Shown here piece by piece: positions 25,744-36,240 of a stretch of DNA of 64,000 nucleotides. The notes below the pieces were generated by a model. That model saw nothing but the letters and a program-made list of their open reading frames with translations. It searched no databases and was not told the DNA's origin. The DNA is from Pogonophryne albipinna (taxonomy: Eukaryota; Chordata; Actinopteri; Perciformes; Artedidraconidae). Made by a program: the position numbers and the translations under genes. Within the stretch, counting starts at the first letter, position 1. Every line of letters starts with the position of its first letter. The stretch covers positions 8,569,867 through 8,633,866 of the forward strand of contig CM053246.1 in the NCBI GenBank assembly GCA_028583405.1. The letters are read 5' to 3'.

Positions 25744-26141
25744 CAAAATGTACAGAAATACTTAATTTTGTTAAAGCTTTTTATAAAAAATGCTTCTGAC
25801 CAGAGCTTTGTTTCCTTGTCATTAATGTTGAACACCACCAGAGGGGCTCTCACATGAAAGGTCTCTGCTTCATGTGTCTTCAGCAGAAGATCTAGACTTT
25901 GATTGCTATATTTTCAGTTAATATTGACCTTACTGAGCTTTAGCCATATCCGCTGCCTATCATAAAAAATGTTAAGTACAGTGAACCTTTCTAAAATATA
26001 CAGTAGTAAAGAGACAAACCCACCAGCATTATAGTAGCCAAATTCTTGTTTGTGGGCTGTATATATAAAATTGACTTGAAAAAGTTGCTGATTTTAGAGT
26101 ACTGGCACCTTTTTCATTCCAATTCAAGCACTGAGCAGAAC

Positions 26142-26851
26142 CCTTTATCGCCCAGTACGCCAGCACCAGAGCTTTACACTAGGAATCAACAGGAAACCAA
26201 TGTTGTAGAGGCCAAACTCAGGGGAGGAAGAAGGGAGTTGCTTTAGTCAAGGCAAGAGATGACAAGGGCCTGAATGAGCCCACCTTCCTGGCAAGGAAGG
26301 GTTGAATCCTTCTGATTTCGAGAAGAAAGAATCTTAAGTGTGCCATCGCTGCGTTACTCCTGTCAGCAGCAGACCAACGAGAAGCTGCTCCAGACAGACT
26401 TTATGATGTTTTCCCTGAAGGAGCCGCACCAGCTATCAGCCTCATACGGTCCTGTTTTCTGCATCCCATCCTGAACTTCATCATATTGCCAGGAGTATAA
26501 TCCACCTGTCTCAAATGATCATGCAGGGAGAATAGGGTGCACGGTGATGGCATCATACACGCAAAGACGGCACAATGCCAAAGTAGTTGATGTTACATGA
26601 ACAATTAAAGCATCGTTCATTTTGATTTGTAACGTGTGTGTAGTGTGAGAGATCTCCGCCGTGCAGGGTTCGACAGTATATATAGTGGGTTATAAAAAAA
26701 AATGTGAGTGCCGCATGTGTATGTCAGTTGGTGTGTCACATACAACTGAAAGAGGCTATAATAACCTTTGTCTATGTATTGGGTTAAAGTGCTTTCTTTC
26801 AGTACTGAGTTTATGTACCTTATGTACTAGGTTTATGTGCTAGGCAAAAGC
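26142..26851. other. No gene recognised; possible old repeat
   Basis: 26230-26330 has wording (AGGCAAGAGATGACAAGGGC) that I associate with a dispersed fish repeat, strongly decayed. The remainder shows no frame or structure of note. Confidence 0.4.
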
Positions 26852-26855
26852 TTAA

Positions 26856-27622
26856 AGGTCCCATGTCATGCTTTTCCGGTTATTACCCGTCCCCTTGTGT
26901 GTTATGAAGGAGTCAAAACCCTCAAAGTACACCATGTAGCGAGTAAACCTCTAACACAGAAAATACCTCCCCAAAACGCCTCGTTGGAGATACGTCACTG
27001 TCCATTTGATTCTTCCGGGTACATCATGATGTCATGTCGTCCCTGGAACGAAATGGACCAATCCGTGGAGCCGTTACGTTACGTCCGCGGAGCCGTTACG
27101 TTAAGCCCCCGCTGATTGGTCGAAATTGACCAATCCACGGACTTCCTCACACACTCAGTGCAGGCAGCTCTGCTGATTTCTCCTCCCTGGCTGCAAGCTG
27201 ATAACAGACAGTTGGGATCGCGGCGAAATTCTCTCTGCAGACCCATTCTCACAGCGTTTATCAACCTTTTTCTTACTCAATATCAAGCCACACTTATTGT
27301 TTTTACTTTGGCTGTGACTTTGTGTGTGTTCAGGTTGAGTTTGGCTGTGTTTCGCTGTGTATCGCTAAACAAGGAAATCACACCTCCACGGAGCTCAGCG
27401 CGATTCACAACGTCCCAACCAATCGGAGCACACTGGGCTCACAGGGAGGGGGGGGGCAAGAGCTGCAACGAGCCGTTTAGTGGAGAGAGTGAATACACAT
27501 ACTTTACAGAGATGCTTTATGCGAAACCAATGTGAGTTTGGAAAATTGCACAGTATAATTCTATTCTAGTAGACCTCAACAATGGAATTATGATCAGTGG
27601 AAATGGCCATGACATGGGACCT
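26856..27622. mobile_element. TTAA MITE, AGGTCCCATG family, copy 1 (complete)
   Basis: Bounded by TTAA at 26852-26855 and 27623-27626, with inverted ends AGGTCCCATGTCATG and CATGACATGGGACCT. Two more copies lie at 52131-52407 (left-truncated) and 59617-60289 (inverted). All three share TCAACAATGGAATTATGATC near the right end. The interior contains repeated GGAGCCGTTACGTTA and an accidental frame at 27116-27535. No transposase. The superfamily is piggyBac- or Kolobok-like from the TTAA target only. Confidence 0.9.
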
Positions 27623-27626
27623 TTAA

Positions 27627-28799
27627 CATTGCCTTTGTGTTTGGGAGAGTTCAGTGTTATCTTATAGCCCTTGTGAATAACTGAGAACGTTAATTTAACT
27701 GTGTTTATGTTTACTGTCTCGAAGACATCATAGGTGAAATAAATTATTTTACTTATGTCTTTACTTGTATAGTAAAAACACTTCTTGTTGATGCTGCTGT
27801 CTTTGAGTGCAGTCAGGGAAATAAAGACACCGTTTTTGTGTGTCCCGTTCTGTTATTTATGATCAGGCTACATTTATGTATTTACTTTTACAATGATAAT
27901 TTCCAGGAAATTCTAAATATATAAATGGAAACAAATTCGACCTGCTGTTTAGTTCCAGGGCCTGTGACGTGTAACAGTGAAGCAGTAATGGTCTGACCTT
28001 GCTCCGAGGAGGCCAGTTAAAGCCAAGACATTGTCAGTTGCTACAGTTGAAGAGATGCTCATCCAAAGAGACAAGCAGATGATTCAAACCTTCTGCTTCA
28101 TTTAATGCTGGGCTGACCACCCTTAGTTTGACCCTCCTCCCTCTGCAATGAGGAAGAGCAGGTCACTGTCACTAACACTCCCAATGTCCAGCAAATTAAA
28201 CTAATCTGAGTCACTATTACTGATTGAGGGATTTGCAGGCTTAAATTAAAGCTCTGTTTCCCATTGACAGCAGTTGTGCATGCCAATAAATGATTAACAC
28301 GGGCAAATCTTAAATGGCCTTTGCACATGAACAATATAGACGTATTGACCAAATGAGTGACAAAATTGACACTGACAGGAAAATTAGAAAATGAATGTTC
28401 AACCCAAGATTTTCAATCTGGCCATTAGTCAAAGGGGATTTCCATTGACGTGTAGATTGACATTGACTAGAGGAAGTGTTCACTCGATGGCTTACAGTAA
28501 TAAATGTAGGCCCACTGAACCACCATTTTACTCAGCTCCACCGCCCAGTTGTTTTATAAAGGCATCTGTTTTTATTTATGCTCAGACATTATAGAGATTT
28601 AGAAGTGAGTGGAGCGGATGCTTAAAAATCCAAACCGTCACATCTCCATAATCTCCAGCTCAGTAGGCTCCGCTGGAGTGAGAGAATGAAAATTACAGCC
28701 CGTCAGGCATCAATGACATAGAGACATGGGAAAATGGTCGACTTTTAACAGCCAGCCTTTCCTCTTTGATACCCACAAAAAACATTCTTGCTGGTCCAT
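27627..28799. other. No gene; possible conserved non-coding DNA
   Basis: No convincing frame. 28100-28400 and 28570-28690 are of even composition, with words such as AATAAATGATTAACA and GCAAATCTTAAATGG and no repeat signature, which is the look of conserved vertebrate non-coding elements. This is inference without alignment. Confidence 0.4.
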
Positions 28800-29024
28800 T
28801 TAAAGGGAAATGGAAACACTTTTCAAACTGCTTTCCATGCGACAATATTCCCATTAGGAAATGTATTTATCTAGTCTATTTCCAATGTAAACGATCGAGA
28901 TACGCAAATTTATTTTTTGAAATACGTGCCTAATGACCATGGGCGCTTCCATAGCTCTGGGACTTTCCTAGTGACGTCACTGTGTGCGTACGGCTTCCTG
29001 GGTCAAAGCTCAATAACAAACAAC

Positions 29025-29507
29025 ATGGCGTGCAATGCACCAGTAGTTTACAACAAAAGAAAACGGTCGTCGTCAGGAGCGTATTGTATTGCCCCAGGCT
29101 GCACAAATGGATTTTATACGAAGAAGGAAGAAGTACATTTCCATAGGCTGCCACTAAAGGATGAGAAGCTGCTCAAAGCATGGGTTATTTCCATGAAACG
29201 GTCCGATCCGCCGCTGAATCAGTACGCACGTGTGTGCAGCGAACACTTTAAAAATGACGATTATGTCCACAAAATGAGGTTTGATGAGTCTGGATGCCTG
29301 ATTCAATACAAAACATCGGATTTGAAGCCAGGATCTGTTCCCACAATATTCGATTTCTCAACGTATGCAGTCGGGAACACCGACCGTCCCAGCACGTCGG
29401 CCGCGCAAGACAATGACAGTGTCAACAAACGTGAAGTTCGAGCCACCAAACGAGTTGCTTCAGCTGCCGAGAGAGAGGTAAATATTGCAGCACTACCAGA
29501 TTACTAG
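29025..29507 (+). CDS. THAP-type zinc finger protein fragment
   Basis: The frame is open from 28917, but the first ATG is at 29025 (CAACATGG), giving 160 residues. THAP domains are C2CH zinc-binding DNA-binding folds used by transposases and by domesticated regulators. All signature parts are visible: C-x4-C (CIAPGC) at about 20-25, AW near 55, C-x2-H (CSEHF) near 75, and the closing LKPGSVPTIF near 105. A basic stretch (KRKR) precedes it and a Ser/Thr-rich linker follows. A splice-donor-like GAG|GTAAAT occurs at about 29476, so the frame may be a first exon whose partner exons are gone. As the THAP sits in a TTAA-flanked element, it is likely the N-terminus of a Kolobok transposase. Confidence 0.8.
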   Translation: MACNAPVVYNKRKRSSSGAYCIAPGCTNGFYTKKEEVHFHRLPLKDEKLLKAWVISMKRSDPPLNQYARVCSEHFKNDDYVHKMRFDESGCLIQYKTSDLKPGSVPTIFDFSTYAVGNTDRPSTSAAQDNDSVNKREVRATKRVASAAEREVNIAALPDY

Positions 29508-29774
29508 CTCACACATGTATTTACTGACACAGTGTGACCTTATTAATTAACGCAATCGCGTCCAAACTAAATGGTAGCTATTATTATGACGTACAATGGA
29601 GAATTGGGGGTGTTCTCTAGCTCAACTAATTAAACTGGCATACACACGCTCATCTGTCGAAAACAGCCCTAAAAAGGCTAGTATTGCTGGACTAGGTGTT
29701 CAATGGATGGTATTGCCAAGATGTATGAGGTGTTGGAAAATAATACAAAATATATGTCAACTGACCACTGGTAC

Positions 29775-29811
29775 ATGTGGATAAAACCAAGGTAATGCTC
29801 TTTTCAAAAGC
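29775..29811 (+). repeat. Captured 37-bp L2 LINE coding scrap
   Basis: 35 of 37 bases match L2 sequence at 13222-13258, in the sense orientation and the same reading frame (VDKTKV then LFSKAK). It lies inside the THAP/Kolobok-like element with no other L2 sequence beside it. Confidence 0.8.
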
Positions 29812-30047
29812 AAAAATATGGTATCCGGTATGGATACCCGGAGCGAGGACCCACACAGTGACGTCACCATTTGGGACTCCCCTAATGGCAGCGGCCTGGT
29901 CCCGGAATTCCCCACCCGGCCGGCGGATAATTAATTTTCTTTTGGCGAGTAATATCATATACAATAAATATTACGATCAATATCCATTGTAAAATGAATA
30001 AACTACCGGAATATTAAAGCTGTAATGGTGTTTCCTTTCCCCTTTAA

Positions 30048-30655
30048 TACTGTGTTCAAGCAAGGTCACTCCCCCTTGGTTAAGTCTGCTGGGAAATTGA
30101 ACCTACTGTATTATTTTCTTAACTGCAGATAAAACAGTATGACAATTGGTGGGAAAGCTTAATGAGCTGATATTCTATAATGTAAGCATAGTATAAAGAA
30201 TTACATTCTTTGTAATTCTGATAATGTTTATTGCTGTTGCAATGTAATTATTCCAGAGAAGTGAGGGGACACTATAAATATTCTACAGGTTTTAATTATA
30301 ATGCTTAATACAGGCACTACAGATGCAAAGTGAGATATATTAGATGTTCTAAATACATGTAGTTATTTACAACCCATTATTAGTTTTATTTTACTTCGGC
30401 ACAACAGAAGTTAGAGCACATGCATGCAGGTTGCACAGTCTACAAAATGTTTAATATTTTACAATAAATAGTCACGTGGAGGGAATAAAGTAATGATCAT
30501 AAGTAGGACTAAGCTGCATAAAATATAACAAAAAGATAACAACCAACTTTTTCCGCATTGACCCATCCATACAAAGTTATATCAGTTAAACAACAATATC
30601 AAGTTTCCAGTCACAATGAGCATAAAGATATAGCAAACAGTTTTACTGTAATTTA
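30048..30655. other. No gene recognised
   Basis: AT-rich spacer with no frame or repeat of note. Confidence 0.55.
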
Positions 30656-31107
30656 ATGGTTCAGTTGTCCAGGACCGGTCCATTCTTTTCAGAACTGTAC
30701 ATCGCAGATTTGCTCCAGTTTGTGACTCTCACAGCCTCAGATCCAGTGCCTGGATACGGGTCCAGGTTCCTGCTGTGCGGACTGAGGCTGGAAAAAGGAG
30801 TCTTTTTTATTATGATCCTTGGTCTTGGAATGACCTTCAAATCAAGACTCAAACTGACAGCACTTGTCCCGATAGCCTGTTTTAAATTGAAGGTGTCTGA
30901 GGTCCTTACCACCAGCTGCTCTTGCAGTAATAAGTAGTGCACCTTTCTTACTGTCCCAAATATGCACAATGTAGTGACTGCTTTTCGTCTTTTGTTTACT
31001 TAGTTATGTTCTCTGTATTTTACATGTCTGTGTTATGTGTAACGTTGCTGCCTTCTTGGCCAGGTCAGCATTGTAAATGAGATGTTATCTGATTAAATTA
31101 AAATTAA
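30656..31107 (+). pseudogene. 3' end of an L2-type LINE
   Basis: The reading frame, which begins near 30656 and shifts, still shows the conserved L2 C-terminus (YYDPWSWND), then a UTR with TGCCTTCTTGGCCAGGTCAG and an AT-rich tail of AAATTA-type repeats at 31078-31107. The wording parallels the UTR of the L2 at 13990-14148. Only the last few hundred bases are present and the frame is broken, so this is an old 5'-truncated copy. Confidence 0.7.
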
Positions 31108-32557
31108 AAAATCCCAAGGTCAAGGAAGCTGAAAAGTCCTTGACTGTTACTTGCTGCCATTCTATATTAACAGGTTTGAGATAATGCAAATTACAATAAT
31201 ACTAAGTCAACAATGAAAAACAAGTCCAGACAGCAACATGAATAGATGAAGAAGATTGATCATTTTAACCGGAATTGTTTTAAGAGGGTTTCATACGTGT
31301 CCCATAGTGATATGGGGTCCTTGCTTTACTCAAAGGGGACTAAAGACATGGTGCAAACTGTACACATAGAGTAAACTAAAAAAGATTAAAATATAATAAG
31401 AACTCAAAATAAACACATTTGACTTATATCTAATGTAATTTAGGGTTTCACTGATGAAATTTGAATGTTTACATAAATAATTATTAAAATAGTTTGAGAA
31501 GTATTTCAATTAAAAAGCAACATTATATTTAACAATGCAACAATAACTGTAGTAACTGCTGCTATTTTGTGTACGACAATTAAAGCTCAAGTTATCAGCT
31601 GCATTTGAAACTAAAGCTGCTCGTAGCTAGCCCTTTAGCTGCTGCTAACATTGTAAGCTAACTTCACAGACAGCCTGGACACGCTGCTGCTCAGCTCTAA
31701 AGTGCTCCGGAGATCCTGATTAAGGTGATGAGAATGAAATATCAATGACATGTGACATGTGTGAGAGTATATTTGAGGGTTTTCCATGTTTTTAAGAGCT
31801 GCTAGCAATAGCTTTCTCGTCGGCTAACTAGCGAGACCATGTGGGGCTGGACTATGACGCGTGCTTTTAGCTCAAATTTGATAATTTATCGACAGACAGA
31901 CTCACTACTCTGTTGGGAAACTCCACAAGCTATCATTTTACAGTTCCATCTCTAACAACTCAGCTGTAGCCAAATGTGCAGACACACTAGTTTTATATAT
32001 TTAAAACAGCAAACAGTTGAATTTCATAGTTTTGCCAACATTATATGAAACTAAGATGACAGCTGCTGAAAACAAAAAAGTTATAAGCCTGCCAGCAGCT
32101 AATGTGTGGGGGCGATTGGATACAAAATGTGTTCGATAATATTATCACCCCAGTAAAGGAATATATCCCAAATAGTACAGAGTGCCTGGGTGAAATACAG
32201 TATTAAGCTGTCGTTGGGTATTATGAGTTTGGACCGAATCAAAGTTCAATGCACTCGAGTGAATAATGTGACCAAGCCTAGGGCAGTATTTTGGAGAGCA
32301 CCTTTTCCTAATGGACTTAATTACTTCATAATGTCAAGCTCCTCTAATGCCCGAGTTACAAATATAACTTACGAATATGTATTTCATTTGTAACGGGAAT
32401 GGGCCATTGTGAGCATGTCTTCCCTCCCTTCAATTACTGAATCCGTCAAAGCATTAATTTAAAGCATTAAATAAAAGTCAGGATGTCAAAATGCTTGTAA
32501 GAATAACCACTTAGTATCCCCGAATGCAAGGAACTTAATGCTTTGGTACGGGCTATT
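31108..32557. other. No gene recognised
   Basis: AT-rich spacer. 31610-31870 carries TAGCTAGC and GCTAAC words frequent in fish repeats. No boundary or frame identified. Confidence 0.5.
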
Positions 32558-32561
32558 TTAA

Positions 32562-33751
32562 GGCGAGACACCCCAGGTGAATAGGGTAATTTTTTTAACT
32601 TAAAGGTATCAGCTAGAAATTTCTCCAGTTAATTACTCACAATAAGGCAATTGTCTTTTGTATTACAAGTTTTCTGAAATAGCATGTTTAAATATGCAAA
32701 TTACCCATTATCTCATTAAATATGCACATATTTTAACACATTTCAGGAATCGAAATCTGAACTTTGGATAAAGCCAGGTTCAAAATTATTGTTTCATTTT
32801 GATGTCATATTAGTATCTAAGGCTTTTACAGAAGGGATATTGGATATCTCTCTTTATCACTCCATAAATCAGAAAATACTGTCAACAGCCCTAAAATATC
32901 CATTTTCGCCATGTTTTTAGGTATACAATGTTGTATAATTCAGGCTATGAATGATATATGAACAAACCCTTCTGTAAAAGCCTTCATAATATTGATAGGA
33001 ATATAACTGGAAGTTTTGGTGTATGTACGTGCTACTGAAGTTGAAATTTCGAACTCAGAGTAGGAGAAAAAACTCATTTTGAGAAAACGACCTTTAAAGA
33101 TTGCAGTGAGGCGCTAGCTAAACCCTCCTGTTCTTTGGATGACAGCTTGCGCATCGACGCACTCCGTGAAGGTATTTCATGTTCGGGGTCATTTGTTTTT
33201 TGTATAACCTTGCTTCGTGCAAGTGACAATTGTTGTCGTCTTCTCTGTGAACGTTTTTTTCGCCGTTCTTTTGCGATTTTGAGATTTCAATTTCTAGCGG
33301 AAAGCTAACCAGGAAGTGTTTTAGCACACCACGTGACGCATCTGAACGAATCACGTTGTCAGAAATTGACACCAGCCAATGAGATTTCGTTTCTTGGTTT
33401 AAGACCCCTTTGTGCTTTCACGATTGGTTGCTGATACAAAGGAAATGACCATATTTGGATCCAATGAGATTGTGCAGGAGAGACACAGCTTTCCAACGAT
33501 ATCTCTGTTGACATGGTGCACACAGCGGTCGCTGTACTTTATGTTACGTTAGAATGCTAACTTTTGGTGAATTTAGGAGAAATCTACAGACGCAAATAGA
33601 CAAACTATAGTAAAATAAACATTAAAATGTGTATTTTGTACATTTTCCTTCCAAAAGCCTGAAAGAAAACATGTTATAGAATCAAAATAGCACAAAATCT
33701 CAAAATTGACCAGTACTGGAAAAACGATGTTTTTGCCTGCCGTGTCTCGCC
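32562..33751. mobile_element. TTAA-flanked DNA element with an internal hairpin
   Basis: Bounded by TTAA at 32558-32561 and 33752-33755, with ends GGCGAGACACC and, on the minus strand, GGCGAGACACGG. A perfect 16-bp inverted repeat, GGCTTTTACAGAAGGG, lies at 32821-32836 and 32967-32982. No transposase frame. Superfamily not certain (piggyBac- or Kolobok-like target). It directly abuts the L2 endonuclease fragment that follows. Confidence 0.8.
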
Positions 33752-34343
33752 TTAAAGCTATTTGTATTCAATTGCTGTGACTTCTGTGAGTGTCTATTGT
33801 AATCATCACATCCGACAGGTTTGTACAAGTTGTCCTCATATACCGCCCCCCCAAAGCCTCCGCCATCTTCATGTCTGAGTTCGCTGAGCTGCTCACCTCT
33901 GTCTGCAGCAGATCTCCATCCACATTACTGCTTGGTGACTTCAACATCCATGTCGACTCCAGTACATGCACCTTTGCCTCTGAATTTATTTCACTACTCG
34001 ACTGCTTCAACATCACACAGCACGTCCAAGGTCCCACCAACACCAAAGGTCACACGCTGGACCTAGTGTGCTCTATTGGCACCCCTCCCTCCCATCTCCA
34101 GTGCCTGGACCTAGCTGTTGCGGACCACCATGCCATACTATTTTCTGTTCCTGTCCTGCCCATGCAGCGTGCAAAACGCACCATCACATTCAGGAACACC
34201 AAAACACTGAGTGCACCAGCCCTGACTAGCACGATAGCATCCCACCTAGCCTAAGGTGACCAGATTTTCAAAATTAAAACCGGGGACATTTTGAGTTTTG
34301 CGGTGAAAATATCATTAACATATCCAATTTTCTTCACTGTTAA

Positions 34344-34723
34344 AGGTGGGGTAGGTAAGTTTGAGAAACCGGCTCGAGATACACTTTTTGTTATATTCCA
34401 TGGAATGCTCTTAACATCCCGATAGCAATGAATATCTTTGTGCTTTGACAAAAAATCCATAAAAAAATTCATCTGTGGAAGCCGTGGTACTGTAAAAAGC
34501 ACGACCAATCATTTTAGCCGGGCCGGCTAAAATAACTGGATGGCCTACCTGCCTGTCAGCCTTCCATCTGTGCACAAACTTATCTCGTGCCCTGATTGGT
34601 CATGAGCGCGTTCGTGTGTGTTGGAGGAGGGGCTCTGTAAGGAAGTGGCAGATTTTTTCAGGCTGTGTATTTTCAAATTCTAGCGCACTCGTGCTGGTTT
34701 CTCCAAAATTACCTACCCCACCT
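34344..34723. mobile_element. TTAA-flanked MITE, short copy of the 5361-6420 element
   Basis: Bounded by TTAA at 34340-34343 and 34724-34727, with ends AGGTGGGGTAGGTAAG and CTTACCTACCCCACCT-like on the right. It matches the outer parts of 5361-6420 and lacks its interior of about 680 bp, including the RVNIG frame. It is the innermost member of a three-level nest (L2, hAT, TTAA element), so it is the youngest of the three. Confidence 0.9.
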
Positions 34724-34784
34724 TTAAAGAAAAAGGGGGACAATTCTGGTTCAATTTAATTTGAACATTTTAACTGTTGGATAC

Positions 34785-35160
34785 AAACAGAAGGACGATA
34801 GCTCATATATGAGACTTCCAAGGTCTTCTATTTTGAAACTGTACATCAGATTGTCCTGATTCTCTCTGAGTGACTAGATGGCGTGTCCTGCTATCACCCT
34901 GAAGTGAAATAAGTCTTTGATAATTTGACAGTTTTTTATTTATTCTTGTATAAAAACAGAAGGACGATAGCCCATATATGAGATTTCAATAGTATTTTAT
35001 TTTGAAACTCTACATCAGATTGTCCTGATTTTCTCTGATTGACTAGATGGGGTCTCCTGCTATCACCCTGAAGTGAAATAAGTCTTTGATTGACTTCAAA
35101 TGACTCTTTGATTATGGACGGTTTCCATTTAATAATAATAAAAATATAGATGGACAATAG
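34785..35160 (+). repeat. Tandem repeat of about 169 bp, two and a bit copies
   Basis: AAGGACGATAGC starts units near 34791 and 34960, each followed by CATCAGATTGTCCTGATT and CCTGCTATCACCCTGAAGTG. A degenerate third start (GGACAATAG) is near 35152. The array belongs to the hAT element interior. Confidence 0.85.
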
Positions 35161-36240
35161 ATCTAATTTGAGATTTTAACAAAACAGCATACATTTTAAA
35201 TTGTGCTTCGGAAAGTAATGTTATTTTAGGAGTGTTGTGAGATGGTGTCGACTCAACATCAATTGAAATGAGTCCCCCAGTGGAAATGTCCGATATGTCT
35301 TCATAACTGTATCCTTACATTTTACATTCACTCAGTTATAATGTGGTAGTTATACGTAGTTTGTTTTTAATTATTATTTATCACATTATATAGTACATAT
35401 TTCTTAATTTAAGCTCCAACATGAATATGTTTGGTGTGTTTTTTAGGTATATTTGTTATTGACCGAGTAAACGCTTTTATTTTGAAGGCAGTTTTTACAG
35501 GCCTCTACCGTAATGCATAGGATATTCGCGCACCGCAATACAACGTGCGGGCTGGCTTGACTGTTTTCCGAAGTGGGGGCTGGCTTGACCGCAGTCTGTT
35601 ACCCAGTGTTTCCTGACATGAAACGTTTTATTTCACCTTGCTATGTGTTTTTAACATATATTAAAAAACGGGGACAGTTTCAACCGGGGACAGGCCAATA
35701 CAAACGGGGACTGTCCCCGGAAAACGGGGACGTCTGGTCACCCTAACCTAGCCTCCATTCCCCTTACCACCACAGTGGATGACCTGGTTGCTCGCTACAA
35801 CACAGCTCTATCCCTCAGCCTTGACTCTCTAGCCCCCCTCAAAACCCGGACTGTCTCCTTTACCCGCTCGGCCCCTTGGTTCACCACTGAACTCCGCACC
35901 CTGAAGGCTTCTGGTCGTCGGCTTGAGAGACTCAATAAATGAACTGGCCTCACCGTCCACGGTGAAGCCTATCAGGACCAAATAAAGTCCTACAAAGAAG
36001 CCCTCTCCCGGGCTAGGTCTTCGTACTACTCCACCCTCATTGGCAACCAACAATGCCAACAGAGAATGCTGTTCTCCACCATAAACTGGCTTCTCCGCCC
36101 CCTCGACCCCCCCCATCCTCCAGGTGCTCTCGACCTCCGCTCGAAGTTCCTGGACTTCTTCCAGGCCAAAGTCGATTCCATCCACCAGCAGCTTCTGGTG
36201 CCTGCCCCCCCCCTATTCCAACCTCACCCCAGCTGCAAGG

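Larger units (their letters stand above)
22451..26133 (+). mobile_element. Complete, apparently autonomous hAT transposon
   Basis: A 3683-bp element with inverted ends CAGTGCTGGAATTG and, on the other strand, CAGTGCTTGAATTGG, flanked by a perfect 8-bp duplication AGCAGAAC (22443-22450 and 26134-26141). The left subterminal 150 bp hold several copies of AGTACCGGCAC and its complement, and the right end keeps AGTACTGGCAC, suggesting transposase binding sites. An intact transposase frame (23069-25342) occupies the middle. The 3' part carries duplicated words (25347-25743). It lies 189 bp from a separate small hAT MITE. Everything needed for a functional hAT element appears present, although activity is inference. 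Confidence 0.93.
28804..30043 (+). mobile_element. Kolobok-like TTAA transposon with a THAP domain
   Basis: Bounded by TTAA at 28800-28803 and 30044-30047. Ends are inverted: AGGGAAATGGAAACAC on the left and, on the minus strand, AGGGGAAAGGAAACAC on the right. The word TGACGTCACTGTGTG occurs inverted on both sides (about 28972 and 29853). It carries a THAP-domain frame (29025-29507) but no catalytic core. Kolobok elements combine TTAA targets with THAP-containing proteins, so this is probably an internally deleted Kolobok. It also contains a 37-base L2 LINE scrap at 29775-29811. Confidence 0.78.
34252..35745. mobile_element. hAT element inside the L2 fragment
   Basis: The left end TAAGGTGACCAG and right end CTGGTCACCCTA are inverted repeats flanked by the perfect 8-bp duplication ACCTAGCC (34244-34251 and 35746-35753). 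CCGGGGAC/GTCCCCGG words cluster at the right end. It contains a nested TTAA element (34344-34723) and a tandem repeat (34785-35160). No transposase. Confidence 0.9.
33756..36240 (+). pseudogene. L2 LINE endonuclease-region fragment split by a hAT
   Basis: Two pieces of one LINE frame, 33756-34251 and 35746-36236, are separated by the hAT insertion and join at the ACCTAGCC target duplication. The first piece encodes the distal half of an apurinic-type endonuclease: LIYRPP, then LLLGDFNIHVD, GHTLDLV and the catalytic-end motif ADHHAI. The second encodes the linker between endonuclease and reverse transcriptase (RSAPWFTTELRTLK, ARSSYYSTLI) and has an in-frame TGA at 35939-35941. The reverse transcriptase is missing. 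LINE copies normally lose their 5' end, so loss of the 3' end points to later deletion or recombination. Confidence 0.85.

Noticed and set aside
27116..27535. 139-codon frame
   Set aside because: Lies inside a TTAA MITE, has no motif and is not kept open in the other two copies.
33118..33372. Minus-strand 84-codon frame
   Set aside because: Inside a non-coding TTAA element, with no motif or conserved start.
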